This document shows positions 42,971 through 51,981 of a DNA stretch of 51,981 bases, piece by piece. The stretch is from contig USBB01000016.1 of the NCBI GenBank assembly GCA_900552795.1, forward strand, positions 1 to 51,981, read 5' to 3'. The stretch's first letter is position 1, and each line of letters opens with the position of its first letter. The position numbers were made by a program, and so were the translations under genes. The notes below the pieces were generated by a model. That model made no database searches. It saw only the letters and a list, made by a program, of their open reading frames with translations, and was not told the origin of the DNA. Origin of the DNA: an uncultured Eubacterium sp. (GTDB taxonomy: Bacteria; Bacillota; Clostridia; Lachnospirales; Lachnospiraceae).

Positions 42971-43843
42971 ATGGATGAAAAGATTAAAGAACAATTTTCA
43001 GGGTTTGACAGTCTGCAGCAGATAGAGATTGAGAAAGGCTTGAAAAGCGGTGTTGATATCAGCCTTTATGCAGCAGATGAATTTGATGCCGCACAGATGA
43101 AGGTTATAAGACTGGCACTTGAAGCAGGGCTTGATGCTGGCAGATTTGCAAAGCCTGAGTATGATTACATGCAGATGGAAGAATTAAAAAATGCTGTTTC
43201 ACAGGGCAAAAATATAGATTTTATGTGCAATCCTGCATATGATTATACCGTTATGAGAGAAATAAGGCTGTCAGATGACGAGGGATATGATGTTACGGAA
43301 TTTGCAAAGCAGGGCTTTAGCGGTGCAGTGTTAAGGCAGATTAGATTTGCAATGCGTTCAGATGTTGATATAACATTTTTTGTCATGGAAGGTTATGATG
43401 AATATCAGCTTAATGAGATTCGTACAGGGATTGAACATTGTGTTGATGTTACAAGATTTATTCTGCATGAATTTAACGGTGAGCAGATGAAGCAGTTAAG
43501 GCTGGGACTTGAGTCGGGAGTTGACATTGATAAGTATGGTATGCTTGGCTTTTCGTCATCTCAGATGGAGCAGGTAAGATTGGGGCTTGAGTCAGGTGTT
43601 GATGTTGATGTGTATGCTGACCCTTTTGTTGATGCTTTAGAGATGGAAAAGATACGTCTGCGTCTGGAGGGCAAAAGTGATGATAAGGAGCTTGATGTTC
43701 TGCAGACAAAGGAGATACTTTTGGGACTGCAGCATGGTATAGATGTAAGCGTTTATGCGAATGCAGAGTTTGACCATAAAAAGATGGAAAAGATAAGAGT
43801 CGCACTTGAAAAAAATGCGGATGTTACGAATTTACTTGTGTAG
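42971..43843 (+). CDS. Tandem 26-residue repeat protein
   Basis: This 290-residue protein is almost wholly made of about ten to eleven repeats of 26 residues. A typical unit has F-x3-QM-x2-(I/V)RLGLESGVDV-x2-YA. The last part is slightly irregular (KSDDKELDVLQTKEILLGLQHG). No signal peptide or membrane helix is seen. The helical repeats should form a superhelical binding surface. GGGGAAA precedes the ATG. It lies before a FapA gene and may be co-transcribed with it. The function is not known. Confidence 0.75.
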   Translation: MDEKIKEQFSGFDSLQQIEIEKGLKSGVDISLYAADEFDAAQMKVIRLALEAGLDAGRFAKPEYDYMQMEELKNAVSQGKNIDFMCNPAYDYTVMREIRLSDDEGYDVTEFAKQGFSGAVLRQIRFAMRSDVDITFFVMEGYDEYQLNEIRTGIEHCVDVTRFILHEFNGEQMKQLRLGLESGVDIDKYGMLGFSSSQMEQVRLGLESGVDVDVYADPFVDALEMEKIRLRLEGKSDDKELDVLQTKEILLGLQHGIDVSVYANAEFDHKKMEKIRVALEKNADVTNLLV

Positions 43844-43908
43844 TGTCAGTATAATCTGACAGGTGTCTTGTATGTGTGCAGAAACAGGTCTGCGGAATGG
43901 AGATTTAT

Positions 43909-45315
43909 ATGATAAAATCTGAATATGGAAATGTGCAACAATTAAATGATACAGCGGTTTATGTATATATTGATGCGGACTCCATGACTGCATATATGTG
44001 TCTTCCTGCGCCTGTTGATGAAAAGCATGAGTATAGCTATGATGAGGTAAAAGCTGCTATAGATAAAGCCGGAGTTAAGATGGGGGTAATTAATGAGAGA
44101 ATACATGAGGCATTATTAAAAAAGCAATATGACAGAAATATTGTAATCGCAAAAGGAAAGCCTGTGGAGAATGGGGAGGACGGAAAATATGAGCTTTTCT
44201 TTGATACGGATATTTCGGGTAAGCCAAAGGTTAAGTCTGATGGTTCTGTTGATTATTTTAACATAAAACTGTTTGAGCTTGTAAAAAAAGATGATAAGCT
44301 TGCAGAGTATATTCCGGATACAAGAGGTGAATTTGGATATGATGTAAAAGGAAAGCTTCTTGTTCCGAAGCCAGGGCGTTCTAAGCCTCCTCTTCGCGGA
44401 AAAGGTTTTTATGTATCGGAGGACGGAAATACATACTATGCTTCGATAGACGGAAAAGTGGAGTATAGAAATACAGATTTAAATGTGCTTAATGTGCTTG
44501 AGATTACAGGAGATGTTGATTTAAATATCGGAAATATAGATTTCAGCGGAGATGTTAATATATCAGGAAATGTTATAAGCGGTGTTACGATAAATGCAAT
44601 GGGTGATGTATATATTGGCGGATATGTCGAGGGAGCTTACATTTATTCAGATAAGGATATAGTATTTGCCGATGGTGTAAACGGTAAAGGAAACGGAAAG
44701 ATAGAAGCAAAGGGTAATATACGGGCAAGATTTTTGGAAAATGTAACTGTTATTTCAAAAGGCGATATTAGTGCAGATTATATACTTAATTCAAATGTAA
44801 TGGCATATGGTAAGATTAATATTTCAGGCAAAAGGGGCGGAATTCACGGTGGTGATGTGTCAGGTGTGCTTGGGGTGGAAGCAGCCATAATAGGTAATTC
44901 ATCTTACTCTCCGACGACAGTGCGTGTTGGAGCGTTAAAGCAGATGCGTGATGAGTATGCAGATATTATGGCACAGCTCAGAGAAGTTACGGCACAGATA
45001 GATACATTTAATCTTATAATAGAAAAGTATGATAAGCTTAAAACTATAAAACCTGAAAAATTTGATGCTGTAAGTTATAGAAAGGTTTTACAATCAAAGA
45101 TTGTAAAAAATTCACAAAAAACTAAATATGAAATGCAGGCGAGAGAGCTTTACAGTATTTTGCAGGAAGCACAAAGGGCTGTTGTAAGAGTTGATAAGGA
45201 TATTTATCCAGGAGCAAATATTTACATAAACGGATTGAAATATCAGCCGGAAAGCCAGCTTGTGCATGTGGAAATATGTGCAGTTGAAGAAAAGATACAT
45301 GCAAGGGACTATTGA
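43909..45315 (+). CDS. FapA family protein (DUF342)
   Basis: The start ATG at 43909 follows GGAG; a longer frame from 43876 has no site. The 468-residue protein has an N-terminal domain and a central beta-helix (ITGDVDLNIGNIDFSGDVNISG, then DVYIGGYVEGAYIYSDKDI), typical of DUF342/FapA. A C-terminal coiled-coil segment (about 350-430) follows. FapA proteins are linked to polar flagellar assembly in some bacteria but occur widely. The chemoreceptor nearby fits a motile cell. It has no signal peptide. Confidence 0.9.
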   Translation: MIKSEYGNVQQLNDTAVYVYIDADSMTAYMCLPAPVDEKHEYSYDEVKAAIDKAGVKMGVINERIHEALLKKQYDRNIVIAKGKPVENGEDGKYELFFDTDISGKPKVKSDGSVDYFNIKLFELVKKDDKLAEYIPDTRGEFGYDVKGKLLVPKPGRSKPPLRGKGFYVSEDGNTYYASIDGKVEYRNTDLNVLNVLEITGDVDLNIGNIDFSGDVNISGNVISGVTINAMGDVYIGGYVEGAYIYSDKDIVFADGVNGKGNGKIEAKGNIRARFLENVTVISKGDISADYILNSNVMAYGKINISGKRGGIHGGDVSGVLGVEAAIIGNSSYSPTTVRVGALKQMRDEYADIMAQLREVTAQIDTFNLIIEKYDKLKTIKPEKFDAVSYRKVLQSKIVKNSQKTKYEMQARELYSILQEAQRAVVRVDKDIYPGANIYINGLKYQPESQLVHVEICAVEEKIHARDY

Positions 45316-45384
45316 AAATACGGTCAGAACAGAATCGGATTTTTGATTACACGGATTGTTACGTAAAAGTGGGCTTACTACCTT

Positions 45385-45414
45385 TTGACACTGTAATCAT
45401 CAAAATAATATAAT
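45385..45414 (+). promoter_or_regulatory. Strong sigma-A promoter of purL
   Basis: TTGACA (45385-45390), 18 bp, TATAAT (45409-45414): both boxes match the consensus. The leader is about 90 nt with no recognisable purine riboswitch. Confidence 0.9.
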
Positions 45415-45512
45415 TGTGTATTTTATAAGTTTATGTTAAAATGTTTTTTACTGTGGGAATATTCTCGCTTTATTATTAAAAATGTACTTAATTAGTATGT
45501 AGGAGGAAAAAA

Positions 45513-48500
45513 ATGAACGGTGTAAAACGAGTTTTTGTTGAAAAAAAGAAACCTTATGCAGTAAATGCAAAAGAATTACATGATGAAATTACAGGATATC
45601 TTGGTATATCCACAATTTCTGACGTAAGGGTTTTAATTCGTTATGACATAGAAAATCTTTCGGAGGAAACATACAAAAAGGCGCTTACGACTGTATTTTC
45701 AGAACCACCTGTAGATGATGTTTATGAGATGCAGTTTGATTGTAATGATGATGATTTTGTGTTTTCGGTTGAATATCTTCCGGGTCAGTTTGACCAGAGG
45801 GCAGATTCCGCAGAACAGTGCGTTAAATTCTTTGATGAAAACGAGATGCCGGTCATTAAGACTGCTACAACTTATGTTATATCAGGACAGTTATCTGATG
45901 AACAGAAGTCACAGATAAAGGAACTTTGTATAAATCCTGTAGATTCAAGAGAGGCATCAAGTGAAATTCCGGATACTCTTGTGACTGAATTTGCAGTTCC
46001 TGATGATGTTAAGATTCTTGACGGATTTAAGGATATGGCAGAGGAAAGTCTTAAAGAACTTTATGATTCACTTGGGCTTGCCATGACATTTAAGGATTTT
46101 AAATTTATTCAGGAGCATTTCCTTAATGAAGAAAAAAGAGATCCTTCAATGACAGAGATAAGAGTGCTTGATACATATTGGTCAGATCATTGTCGTCATA
46201 CAACTTTTGCAACAGAATTAAAGAATGTTGAATTTAAAGAAGGATTTTATAAAACTCCTATGGAAGCTACATATAATAAGTATCTGGCTGACAGAGAGAG
46301 TATTTATAAGGGACGTAAGGACAAGTTTGTATGCCTTATGGATCTTGCCCTTATGGCTATGAAGAAATTAAAGGCAGAGGGAAAGCTTGCTGACCAAGAA
46401 GAGTCAGAAGAGATAAATGCCTGCAGTATAGTGGTTCCTGTAGAGATAGACGGAAAGACAGAGGAATGGCTTGTCAACTTTAAGAATGAGACACATAATC
46501 ACCCTACTGAAATAGAGCCTTTTGGTGGTGCTGCAACATGTCTTGGTGGTGCGATAAGAGATCCGTTGTCAGGACGTACTTATGTATATCAGGCTATGCG
46601 TATAACAGGTGCTGCTGACCCTACCGTACCTATAAGTGATACACTTCACGGAAAGCTTCCGCAGAAGAAGCTTGTAACAGGTGCTGCACACGGTTACAGC
46701 TCATACGGTAACCAGATAGGACTTGCAACAGGTTATGTTAAGGAAATATATCACCCTGATTATGTTGCAAAGAGAATGGAGATAGGTGCCGTTATTGCTG
46801 CTGCTCCAAGAAGCGCAGTAAAAAGAGAAACATCTGATCCGGGCGATATAATCATACTTTTGGGCGGACGTACAGGACGTGACGGCTGCGGCGGTGCTAC
46901 AGGTTCTTCTAAGGTTCATACAACAGAATCTATAGAAACATGCGGAGCTGAGGTTCAGAAAGGTAATGCGCCTACAGAGCGTAAGATGCAGAGACTTTTC
47001 AGACGTCCGGAGGTTACTAAGCTTATTAAAAAATGTAATGATTTCGGAGCCGGCGGTGTTTCAGTAGCTATAGGTGAGCTTGCTGCAGGTCTTAGAGTTT
47101 CACTTGATAAAGTACCTAAGAAATATGAGGGTCTTGACGGAACAGAATTGTCAATCTCTGAATCACAGGAAAGAATGGCTGTTGTTATTGATCCTAAGGA
47201 TGTTAAATCGTTCCTGGAGTATGCAGCAGAAGAAAACCTTGAGGCTGTAGAGGTTGCTGTTGTAACAGAGGAACCAAGACTTGTACTTGAGTGGAGAGGA
47301 AAGGAAATAGTAAATATTTCAAGAGCATTCCTTGATACAAACGGTGCTCATCAGGAAACATCAGTGCTTGTTGACATTCCTGAAAAAGAGGATTGTTACC
47401 TTAAAGAAACAGATGTAACAGATATTAAAGATAAATGGTTAAATACGCTTAATGATTTGAATGAATGTTCTCAGAAAGGTCTTGTTGAGCGTTTTGATGC
47501 TTCTATCGGAGCAGGTTCGGTATTTATGCCTTATGGCGGTAAATATCAGCTTACAGAGACACAGGCGATGGTTGCAAAGCTTCCTGTGCTTAAAGGAAAG
47601 TGCGATACTGTCACTATGATGTCATACGGATTTGATCCATATCTTTCAAAGTGGAGTCCATATCATGGCGCAATGTATGCAGTTGTCGATTCTGTAGCTA
47701 AGATTGTTGCCTCAGGCGGTGACTTTAATAAGATAAGATTTACGTTCCAAGAATATTTCAGAAGAATGACAGAGGATCCTTCACGCTGGAGCCAGCCATT
47801 TGCTGCACTTCTTGGTGCATATGAGGCACAAATCGGTTTTGGACTTCCTTCAATTGGAGGAAAGGACAGCATGTCAGGAACGTTTGAAAATATTGATGTT
47901 CCGCCTACATTATGTTCATTTGCGGTTGATGTTGCTAAGGAAGCTGATATTATCACACCTGAATTAAAGAAAGCCGGAAATGTATTAGTTAAGTTTAATA
48001 TCGAAAAGGATGAATATGATTTGCCTGTATTTGACCAGATAAAGACGCTTTACGATGAAATTCATAAGCTTACGGGCAGCAGAGCTATAGTTTCTGCATA
48101 TGTTCTTGATGCAAACGGTATTGTTCCTGCATTAAGCAAGATGGCTTTCGGTAACAGACTCGGTTTTGCTTTAAATGATGAGCTTGACAGTAAAGAACTG
48201 TTTTCACCTGCATATGGCTGCATAGTTGCAGAAGTTGATGCAGACAGACTTTCAGATATTACGGTTCCTTATACATTAGTTGGTAAGGTTACTGATAAAG
48301 AAGAATTTACATATAGAGATGTGTGCATAAGTATGGATGAAGCGCTTAATGTATGGAAAGAAAAGCTTGAAAAAGTGTTCCCTACAAAAGCAGAAAAGAG
48401 TGCTGAACCTGTTGATGCTAAACTTTACAATGCAGACAGTGTATATGTATGTAAGAATAAGGTTGCAAGGCCTACAGTATTTATACCGGTATTTCCGGGA

Positions 48501-49265
48501 ACAAACTGCGAATATGACAGTACAAAGGCATTTGAAAGAGCAGGTGCCGATGTTATTGTTAAGGTATTTAAGAACCTTGATGCTGCAGGTATACGTGATT
48601 CTGTAGACGAATTTGAGAAAGCTATAAATAAAGCTCAGATTATAATGTTCCCTGGCGGTTTCTCAGCAGGTGATGAGCCTGACGGTTCTGCTAAATTCTT
48701 TGCAACTGCATTTAGAAATGCAAAGATGAAAGAGGCGGTGGAAAAGCTTCTTAACGAAAGAGACGGTCTCGCACTTGGTATATGTAACGGTTTCCAGGCA
48801 CTTATAAAGCTTGGCCTTGTTCCAAACGGAGCTATAACAGGACAGGATGAAAATTCACCTACGCTTACATTTAATACAATCAACCGTCATATATCAAAGA
48901 TGGTTTATACAAAGGTTGTTTCTAACAAGAGTCCATGGCTTTCAAAGGCACAGCTTGGCGGTGTGTACTGTAATCCTGCTTCACATGGAGAGGGACGTTT
49001 TGTAGCACCTAAGGAATGGATTGATAAGCTTTTTGCTAACGGTCAGGTTGCAACACAGTATTGTGATTTTGACGGTAATGTGACAATGGATGAGGAATGG
49101 AATGTTAACGGTTCATATATGGCTATTGAAGGTATTACAAGTCCTGACGGAAGATGTTTAGGAAAGATGGCGCACTCAGAGAGAAGAGGTGATTCAGTAG
49201 CTGTCAATATATACGGAGAACAGGATTTAAAGATATTTGAATCGGGTGTTGAATATTTCAAATAA
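45513..49265 (+). CDS. purL: Phosphoribosylformylglycinamidine synthase, single-chain type
   Basis: This 1250-residue enzyme converts formylglycinamide ribonucleotide to the amidine with ATP and glutamine, step four of purine synthesis. An N-terminal PurS-like domain is followed by the FGAM-synthase core (DTYWSDHCRHTTF, then FKNETHNHPTEIEPFGGAATCLGG). A second synthase half contains GGKDSMSGTF. The C-terminal glutaminase has Cys in LGICNGFQ and His in SHGEGRF. Its length is that of the single-chain enzymes rather than the split PurS/PurL/PurQ set. AGGAGG precedes the ATG. It stands alone with a strong promoter; no other pur gene is next to it. Confidence 0.97.
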   Translation: MNGVKRVFVEKKKPYAVNAKELHDEITGYLGISTISDVRVLIRYDIENLSEETYKKALTTVFSEPPVDDVYEMQFDCNDDDFVFSVEYLPGQFDQRADSAEQCVKFFDENEMPVIKTATTYVISGQLSDEQKSQIKELCINPVDSREASSEIPDTLVTEFAVPDDVKILDGFKDMAEESLKELYDSLGLAMTFKDFKFIQEHFLNEEKRDPSMTEIRVLDTYWSDHCRHTTFATELKNVEFKEGFYKTPMEATYNKYLADRESIYKGRKDKFVCLMDLALMAMKKLKAEGKLADQEESEEINACSIVVPVEIDGKTEEWLVNFKNETHNHPTEIEPFGGAATCLGGAIRDPLSGRTYVYQAMRITGAADPTVPISDTLHGKLPQKKLVTGAAHGYSSYGNQIGLATGYVKEIYHPDYVAKRMEIGAVIAAAPRSAVKRETSDPGDIIILLGGRTGRDGCGGATGSSKVHTTESIETCGAEVQKGNAPTERKMQRLFRRPEVTKLIKKCNDFGAGGVSVAIGELAAGLRVSLDKVPKKYEGLDGTELSISESQERMAVVIDPKDVKSFLEYAAEENLEAVEVAVVTEEPRLVLEWRGKEIVNISRAFLDTNGAHQETSVLVDIPEKEDCYLKETDVTDIKDKWLNTLNDLNECSQKGLVERFDASIGAGSVFMPYGGKYQLTETQAMVAKLPVLKGKCDTVTMMSYGFDPYLSKWSPYHGAMYAVVDSVAKIVASGGDFNKIRFTFQEYFRRMTEDPSRWSQPFAALLGAYEAQIGFGLPSIGGKDSMSGTFENIDVPPTLCSFAVDVAKEADIITPELKKAGNVLVKFNIEKDEYDLPVFDQIKTLYDEIHKLTGSRAIVSAYVLDANGIVPALSKMAFGNRLGFALNDELDSKELFSPAYGCIVAEVDADRLSDITVPYTLVGKVTDKEEFTYRDVCISMDEALNVWKEKLEKVFPTKAEKSAEPVDAKLYNADSVYVCKNKVARPTVFIPVFPGTNCEYDSTKAFERAGADVIVKVFKNLDAAGIRDSVDEFEKAINKAQIIMFPGGFSAGDEPDGSAKFFATAFRNAKMKEAVEKLLNERDGLALGICNGFQALIKLGLVPNGAITGQDENSPTLTFNTINRHISKMVYTKVVSNKSPWLSKAQLGGVYCNPASHGEGRFVAPKEWIDKLFANGQVATQYCDFDGNVTMDEEWNVNGSYMAIEGITSPDGRCLGKMAHSERRGDSVAVNIYGEQDLKIFESGVEYFK

Positions 49266-49284
49266 ATAATAGGTGATACCTTGT

Positions 49285-49313
49285 TTGACAGAGATAATGA
49301 ATAGTTATATAAT
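49285..49313 (+). promoter_or_regulatory. Consensus sigma-A promoter of icd
   Basis: TTGACA (49285-49290), exactly 17 bp, TATAAT (49308-49313): a perfect match to consensus at both boxes. It lies 65 bp before the start of icd, implying high basal expression. Confidence 0.93.
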
Positions 49314-49377
49314 ATTTTTTTGTTTGAAGAAATATTAAAATATGTTGGAAATCTTTTCGCAGAAAAGGGGAATAATT

Positions 49378-50586
49378 ATGGAAAAAATTACAATGACTAC
49401 TCCGCTTGTTGAGATGGATGGAGATGAGATGACAAGAGTACTCTGGAAGCTTATAAAGGAAGAGCTTCTTGAGCCGTTTGTTGATTTAAAGACAGAGTAC
49501 TATGACTTAGGTCTTGTACACAGAAATGAAACTAATGATCAGGTTACGGTTGATTCTGCATTAGCTACGAAGAAATATGGTGTTGCTGTTAAATGTGCTA
49601 CAATTACACCTAATGCCGCAAGAATGACAGAGTATAATTTAAAAGAAATGTACAAAAGTCCTAATGGTACAATCAGGGCAATGCTTGATGGTACGGTATT
49701 CAGAGCCCCTATTATTGTAAAAGGAATTGAGCCTTATGTTAAGACATGGAAGAAGCCTATAACTATAGCAAGACATGCTTACGGTGACGTATATAAAGCA
49801 ACGGAGATGAAAGTTCCTTCTGCAGGAAAAGCAGAGCTTGTATTTACAGACGAGCAGGGCAACGAGACAAGAGAGCTTATTCATGACTTTAAGGGAGCAG
49901 GTATTCTTCAGGGAATGCACAATCTTGAATCATCAATAGAAAGCTTTGCAAGAAGCTGCTTTAATTTTGCACTTGATACAAAGCAGGATTTATGGTTTGC
50001 AACAAAAGATACCATATCAAAGAAATATGACCATACATTCAAGGATATATTCCAGGAAATATATGATAAGGAATATGATGAGAAATTTAAAGCTGCAGGT
50101 ATAGAGTATTTTTATACTCTTATTGATGATGCAGTTGCCAGAGTTATGCGTTCAGAGGGCGGATATATCTGGGCATGTAAAAATTATGATGGTGATGTAA
50201 TGAGTGATATGGTGGCGACAGCTTTTGGTTCACTTTCAATGATGACATCAGTACTCGTTTCTCCTGACGGATATTATGAGTATGAAGCTGCACATGGTAC
50301 TGTTCAAAGACATTATTATAAGCATCTTAAGGGAGAAGAGACATCTACAAATCCTATCGCTACTATTTATGCATGGACAGGTGCATTAAGAAAGCGTGGT
50401 GAGCTTGACAAAATAAGCGCATTGTGTGATTTTGCAGATAAGCTTGAAAGAGCTTGTGTTGAAACAATAGAAAAAGGTCAGATGACAAAGGATTTAGCAC
50501 TTATAACTACAATGCCAAATCCTGAGACTTTGAATACACAGGATTTTATTAAAGCAGTAAGATCCACTCTTGAAGATTTGATTTAG
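49378..50586 (+). CDS. icd: NADP-dependent isocitrate dehydrogenase
   Basis: The ATG at 49378 follows AAAAGGGG. The 402-residue protein is of the eukaryote-like dimeric type: TPLVEMDGDEMTRVLW, KCATITPNAARM, SPNGTIRAMLDGTVFR and DDAVARVMRSEGGYIWACKNYDGD, then YEYEAAHGTVQRHY with STNPIATIYAW. It oxidises isocitrate to 2-oxoglutarate with NADP, supplying carbon for glutamate in an anaerobe with an incomplete cycle. Citrate synthase and aconitase are not adjacent. A perfect promoter precedes it. Confidence 0.97.
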   Translation: MEKITMTTPLVEMDGDEMTRVLWKLIKEELLEPFVDLKTEYYDLGLVHRNETNDQVTVDSALATKKYGVAVKCATITPNAARMTEYNLKEMYKSPNGTIRAMLDGTVFRAPIIVKGIEPYVKTWKKPITIARHAYGDVYKATEMKVPSAGKAELVFTDEQGNETRELIHDFKGAGILQGMHNLESSIESFARSCFNFALDTKQDLWFATKDTISKKYDHTFKDIFQEIYDKEYDEKFKAAGIEYFYTLIDDAVARVMRSEGGYIWACKNYDGDVMSDMVATAFGSLSMMTSVLVSPDGYYEYEAAHGTVQRHYYKHLKGEETSTNPIATIYAWTGALRKRGELDKISALCDFADKLERACVETIEKGQMTKDLALITTMPNPETLNTQDFIKAVRSTLEDLI

Positions 50587-50617
50587 TACATTTTTAGTTT
50601 GTAACGAGGATATTTGC

Positions 50618-51214
50618 ATGAGATTTAAGTTTGAGATGAAAGATTTAGTTAAGTTACCGAATATATTGTGTTATATAAGGATAGCCATGGTTCCGTGGTT
50701 TCTTTATGTTTATTTTACAGCTGTGGAACCTAAGGATTATTATTTTGCTACACTTATAGTTTTGGCTTCAGGACTTACAGACTTTTTAGATGGTCAGATA
50801 GCAAGAAGATGCAATATGATAACTGATCTTGGTAAACTGATAGACCCGATTGCAGATAAGATGATGCAGTTTGCAATGCTTCTTGCATTAACCCTAAAAA
50901 TACAGTATATGTACCTGCTTGTGATTTATCTTATTTTAAAAGAAATAATTTCAGGTGTTATGGCGGCGATTATTATAAGAAAATATAAGCGCAGACTTAA
51001 TGGCGCAAAATGGTATGGTAAAGTATGTACAGCAATTCTTTATGCTGTGATGCTTGTGCTTGTTGCATTTCCTAATATTGCGTATGGTGTAAAAAGCGTT
51101 CTTATGTTAGTATGTGCAGCTGCTTTGACATTAGCCTTTGTTATGTACATCAGATTGTATATTATTATGATAAATGATGCGAAAGAAGGAAAAGATGATA
51201 AGCTCTTATATTGA
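50618..51214 (+). CDS. pgsA: CDP-alcohol phosphatidyltransferase (PgsA-like)
   Basis: This 198-residue membrane protein carries the family motif D-G-x2-A-R-x8-G-x3-D-x3-D, seen as DGQIARR...GKLIDPIADK, with about five membrane helices. The most likely product is phosphatidylglycerol phosphate (PgsA), though cardiolipin or other head groups are possible. CGAGGA precedes the ATG. It lies 31 bp after icd, so it may be read from the same promoter. Confidence 0.9.
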   Translation: MRFKFEMKDLVKLPNILCYIRIAMVPWFLYVYFTAVEPKDYYFATLIVLASGLTDFLDGQIARRCNMITDLGKLIDPIADKMMQFAMLLALTLKIQYMYLLVIYLILKEIISGVMAAIIIRKYKRRLNGAKWYGKVCTAILYAVMLVLVAFPNIAYGVKSVLMLVCAAALTLAFVMYIRLYIIMINDAKEGKDDKLLY

Positions 51215-51241
51215 TGAGTCGCTTAAGAAATGAGGATTAAA

Positions 51242-51856
51242 ATGATTAATTATACTTTTCACGAGATGAATCCCGGACAATTTGCAGTATGGTTTTTTAT
51301 TTACAGCTTTTTAGGCTGGTGTATGGAGTGTATAGTTATAAGACATCAGCTTGGCAGGTGGGAAAATAGAGGTTTTGCAAAGTTACCATTTTGCGTAATT
51401 TATGGTTTTGGTGCTTTTTTTGCATTGAATTTGTTTGAGCCTATCAAAAATAATTATTTACTTTTATATATAGCCAGCAGTATAGGCGCAACAGCCTTTG
51501 AGTTTGTTGTAGCAAAGGTTATGCTTAAGCTGTTTGGTGAAGTATGGTGGAATTATGAACATCTGCCTTTTAATTACAAAGGAATACTTTGTCTGCAGAG
51601 TACGCTTGGATGGGGATTTGTAGGTGTGTTTATCGTAGGCTTTTTAAATAAAGTTCTCGAAGCATTTGTTAAATCGCTTGATTTAAGATTTGTCACTGTT
51701 TTAGGTGCAGTACTCACAGTATCATATGTGATTGATTTTTCTTTTAATTTTACAAAGAGATTGTCAATAAAAAGGAGGCTTGCAAAAGATAAAAAAGTTG
51801 ATAACGCACAGTTTGAATCGGAAAATGTGCAGGCTAATGCAGGCCAGGTTAAGTAA
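51242..51856 (+). CDS. Membrane protein of the CmpB / putative ABC permease family
   Basis: The ATG at 51242 follows GAGG at seven bases. The 204-residue protein has about five helices and the CmpB family stretches WFFIYSFLGWCMECI, GRWENRGFAKLPFCVIYGFGA and LCLQSTLGWGFVG, then a basic C-terminal tail. The family is often labelled a putative ABC transporter permease, but no ATPase is nearby and transport has not been shown. It may share a transcript with pgsA. A terminator follows. Confidence 0.85.
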   Translation: MINYTFHEMNPGQFAVWFFIYSFLGWCMECIVIRHQLGRWENRGFAKLPFCVIYGFGAFFALNLFEPIKNNYLLLYIASSIGATAFEFVVAKVMLKLFGEVWWNYEHLPFNYKGILCLQSTLGWGFVGVFIVGFLNKVLEAFVKSLDLRFVTVLGAVLTVSYVIDFSFNFTKRLSIKRRLAKDKKVDNAQFESENVQANAGQVK

Positions 51857-51868
51857 ATAATGTGATTT

Positions 51869-51919
51869 AAGCATAATCGCTAAGTGTTGTAATTGACTTA
51901 TGCGGTTATGCTTTTTTTG
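51869..51919 (+). terminator. Terminator after the CmpB-like gene
   Basis: AAGCATAA-T-CGC pairs with GCG-G-TTATGCTT around a loop with an inner AGT/ACT pairing, followed by a run of seven T residues. It ends the icd-pgsA-CmpB stretch. Confidence 0.85.
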
Positions 51920-51930
51920 AAAGGTTATTA

Positions 51931-51967
51931 GTGTGAAAAATCATGTTGATACGATGATTTTTCACAC
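51931..51967. repeat. Perfect 13-bp inverted repeat at the window end
   Basis: GTGTGAAAAATCA and TGATTTTTCACAC are exact complements with an 11-base loop. No T-run follows on either strand, so it is not a classic terminator. It may be an operator or the start of a regulatory region for a gene beyond the window. Confidence 0.7.
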
Positions 51968-51981
51968 AGCTATTTGTTTCT

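Noticed and set aside
45316..45512. Purine or PRPP riboswitch before purL
   Set aside because: The leader lacks the conserved purine aptamer core and ykkC-type motifs; only a strong promoter is visible.
1..51981. tRNA or rRNA genes
   Set aside because: No cloverleaf-like segments with GTTCGA-type arms or rRNA signatures were seen in the intergenic regions.

Overview
The window is low-GC, densely packed bacterial chromosome. Strong AGGAGG-type ribosome sites, consensus sigma-A promoters, short gaps, a Gram-positive LexA box, a THF riboswitch on an ECF folate transporter and a Csp-like subtilase all point to an anaerobic Firmicute, most likely a Lachnospiraceae member. That placement is inference from gene content and style; no rRNA or tRNA gene was seen.

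Layout. 1-4.3 kb: a frameshifted ABC ATPase, then a MoxR ATPase / DUF58 / membrane protein operon. 4.3-6.5 kb: a short orphan membrane reading frame, then a TetR regulator, alpha/beta hydrolase and small membrane protein. 6.7-8.2 kb: an IS256-family insertion sequence. 8.2-12.5 kb: an ABC module with one BcrA-like ATPase, several ABC-2-like membrane proteins and a membrane-anchored accessory protein; its first permease lacks its N-terminal half next to the IS. 12.5-16 kb: a Csp-like subtilase and a convergent chemoreceptor that share a terminator. 16-18.4 kb: a two-gene putative DNA-repair unit (TIGR03915-type protein and radical SAM protein) transcribed leftward. 18.6-24.3 kb: homoserine dehydrogenase, RNase HI, an SGNH hydrolase, an alanine/sodium symporter, a PAP2 phosphatase and a metal exporter-like protein. 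24.3-29.9 kb: a sugar operon (DUF4867, fucose/arabinose isomerase-like protein, xylulokinase, transaldolase, ROK regulator). 29.9-38.4 kb: DUF2079 protein, HisC, QueH, two Gfo/Idh/MocA oxidoreductases, an envelope-associated protein, riboswitch-controlled folate transporter, YfcE-like phosphodiesterase and a zinc-ribbon membrane protein. 38.4-45.3 kb: glycosyltransferase, a nuclease-like/helicase pair, a 26-residue-repeat protein and a FapA protein. 45.5-51.9 kb: purL, icd, a CDP-alcohol phosphatidyltransferase and a CmpB-like membrane protein.

The best candidate for an undescribed system is the leftward pair at 16.2-18.4 kb. Its promoter (TTGACG, 17 bp, TATTAT) contains a perfect 14-bp LexA box, and its radical SAM protein ends in a sliding-clamp-type QLSLF motif after a helix-hairpin-helix. 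Together these suggest an SOS-induced, clamp-associated DNA repair or modification activity of unknown chemistry. Second is the 39.6-42.9 kb pair: a PD-(D/E)XK-like protein with a winged-helix-like tail beside a Cas4-like-nuclease/XPD-like-helicase fusion. Third is the sugar operon, which has a perfect palindrome just after its promoter and an unassigned substrate.
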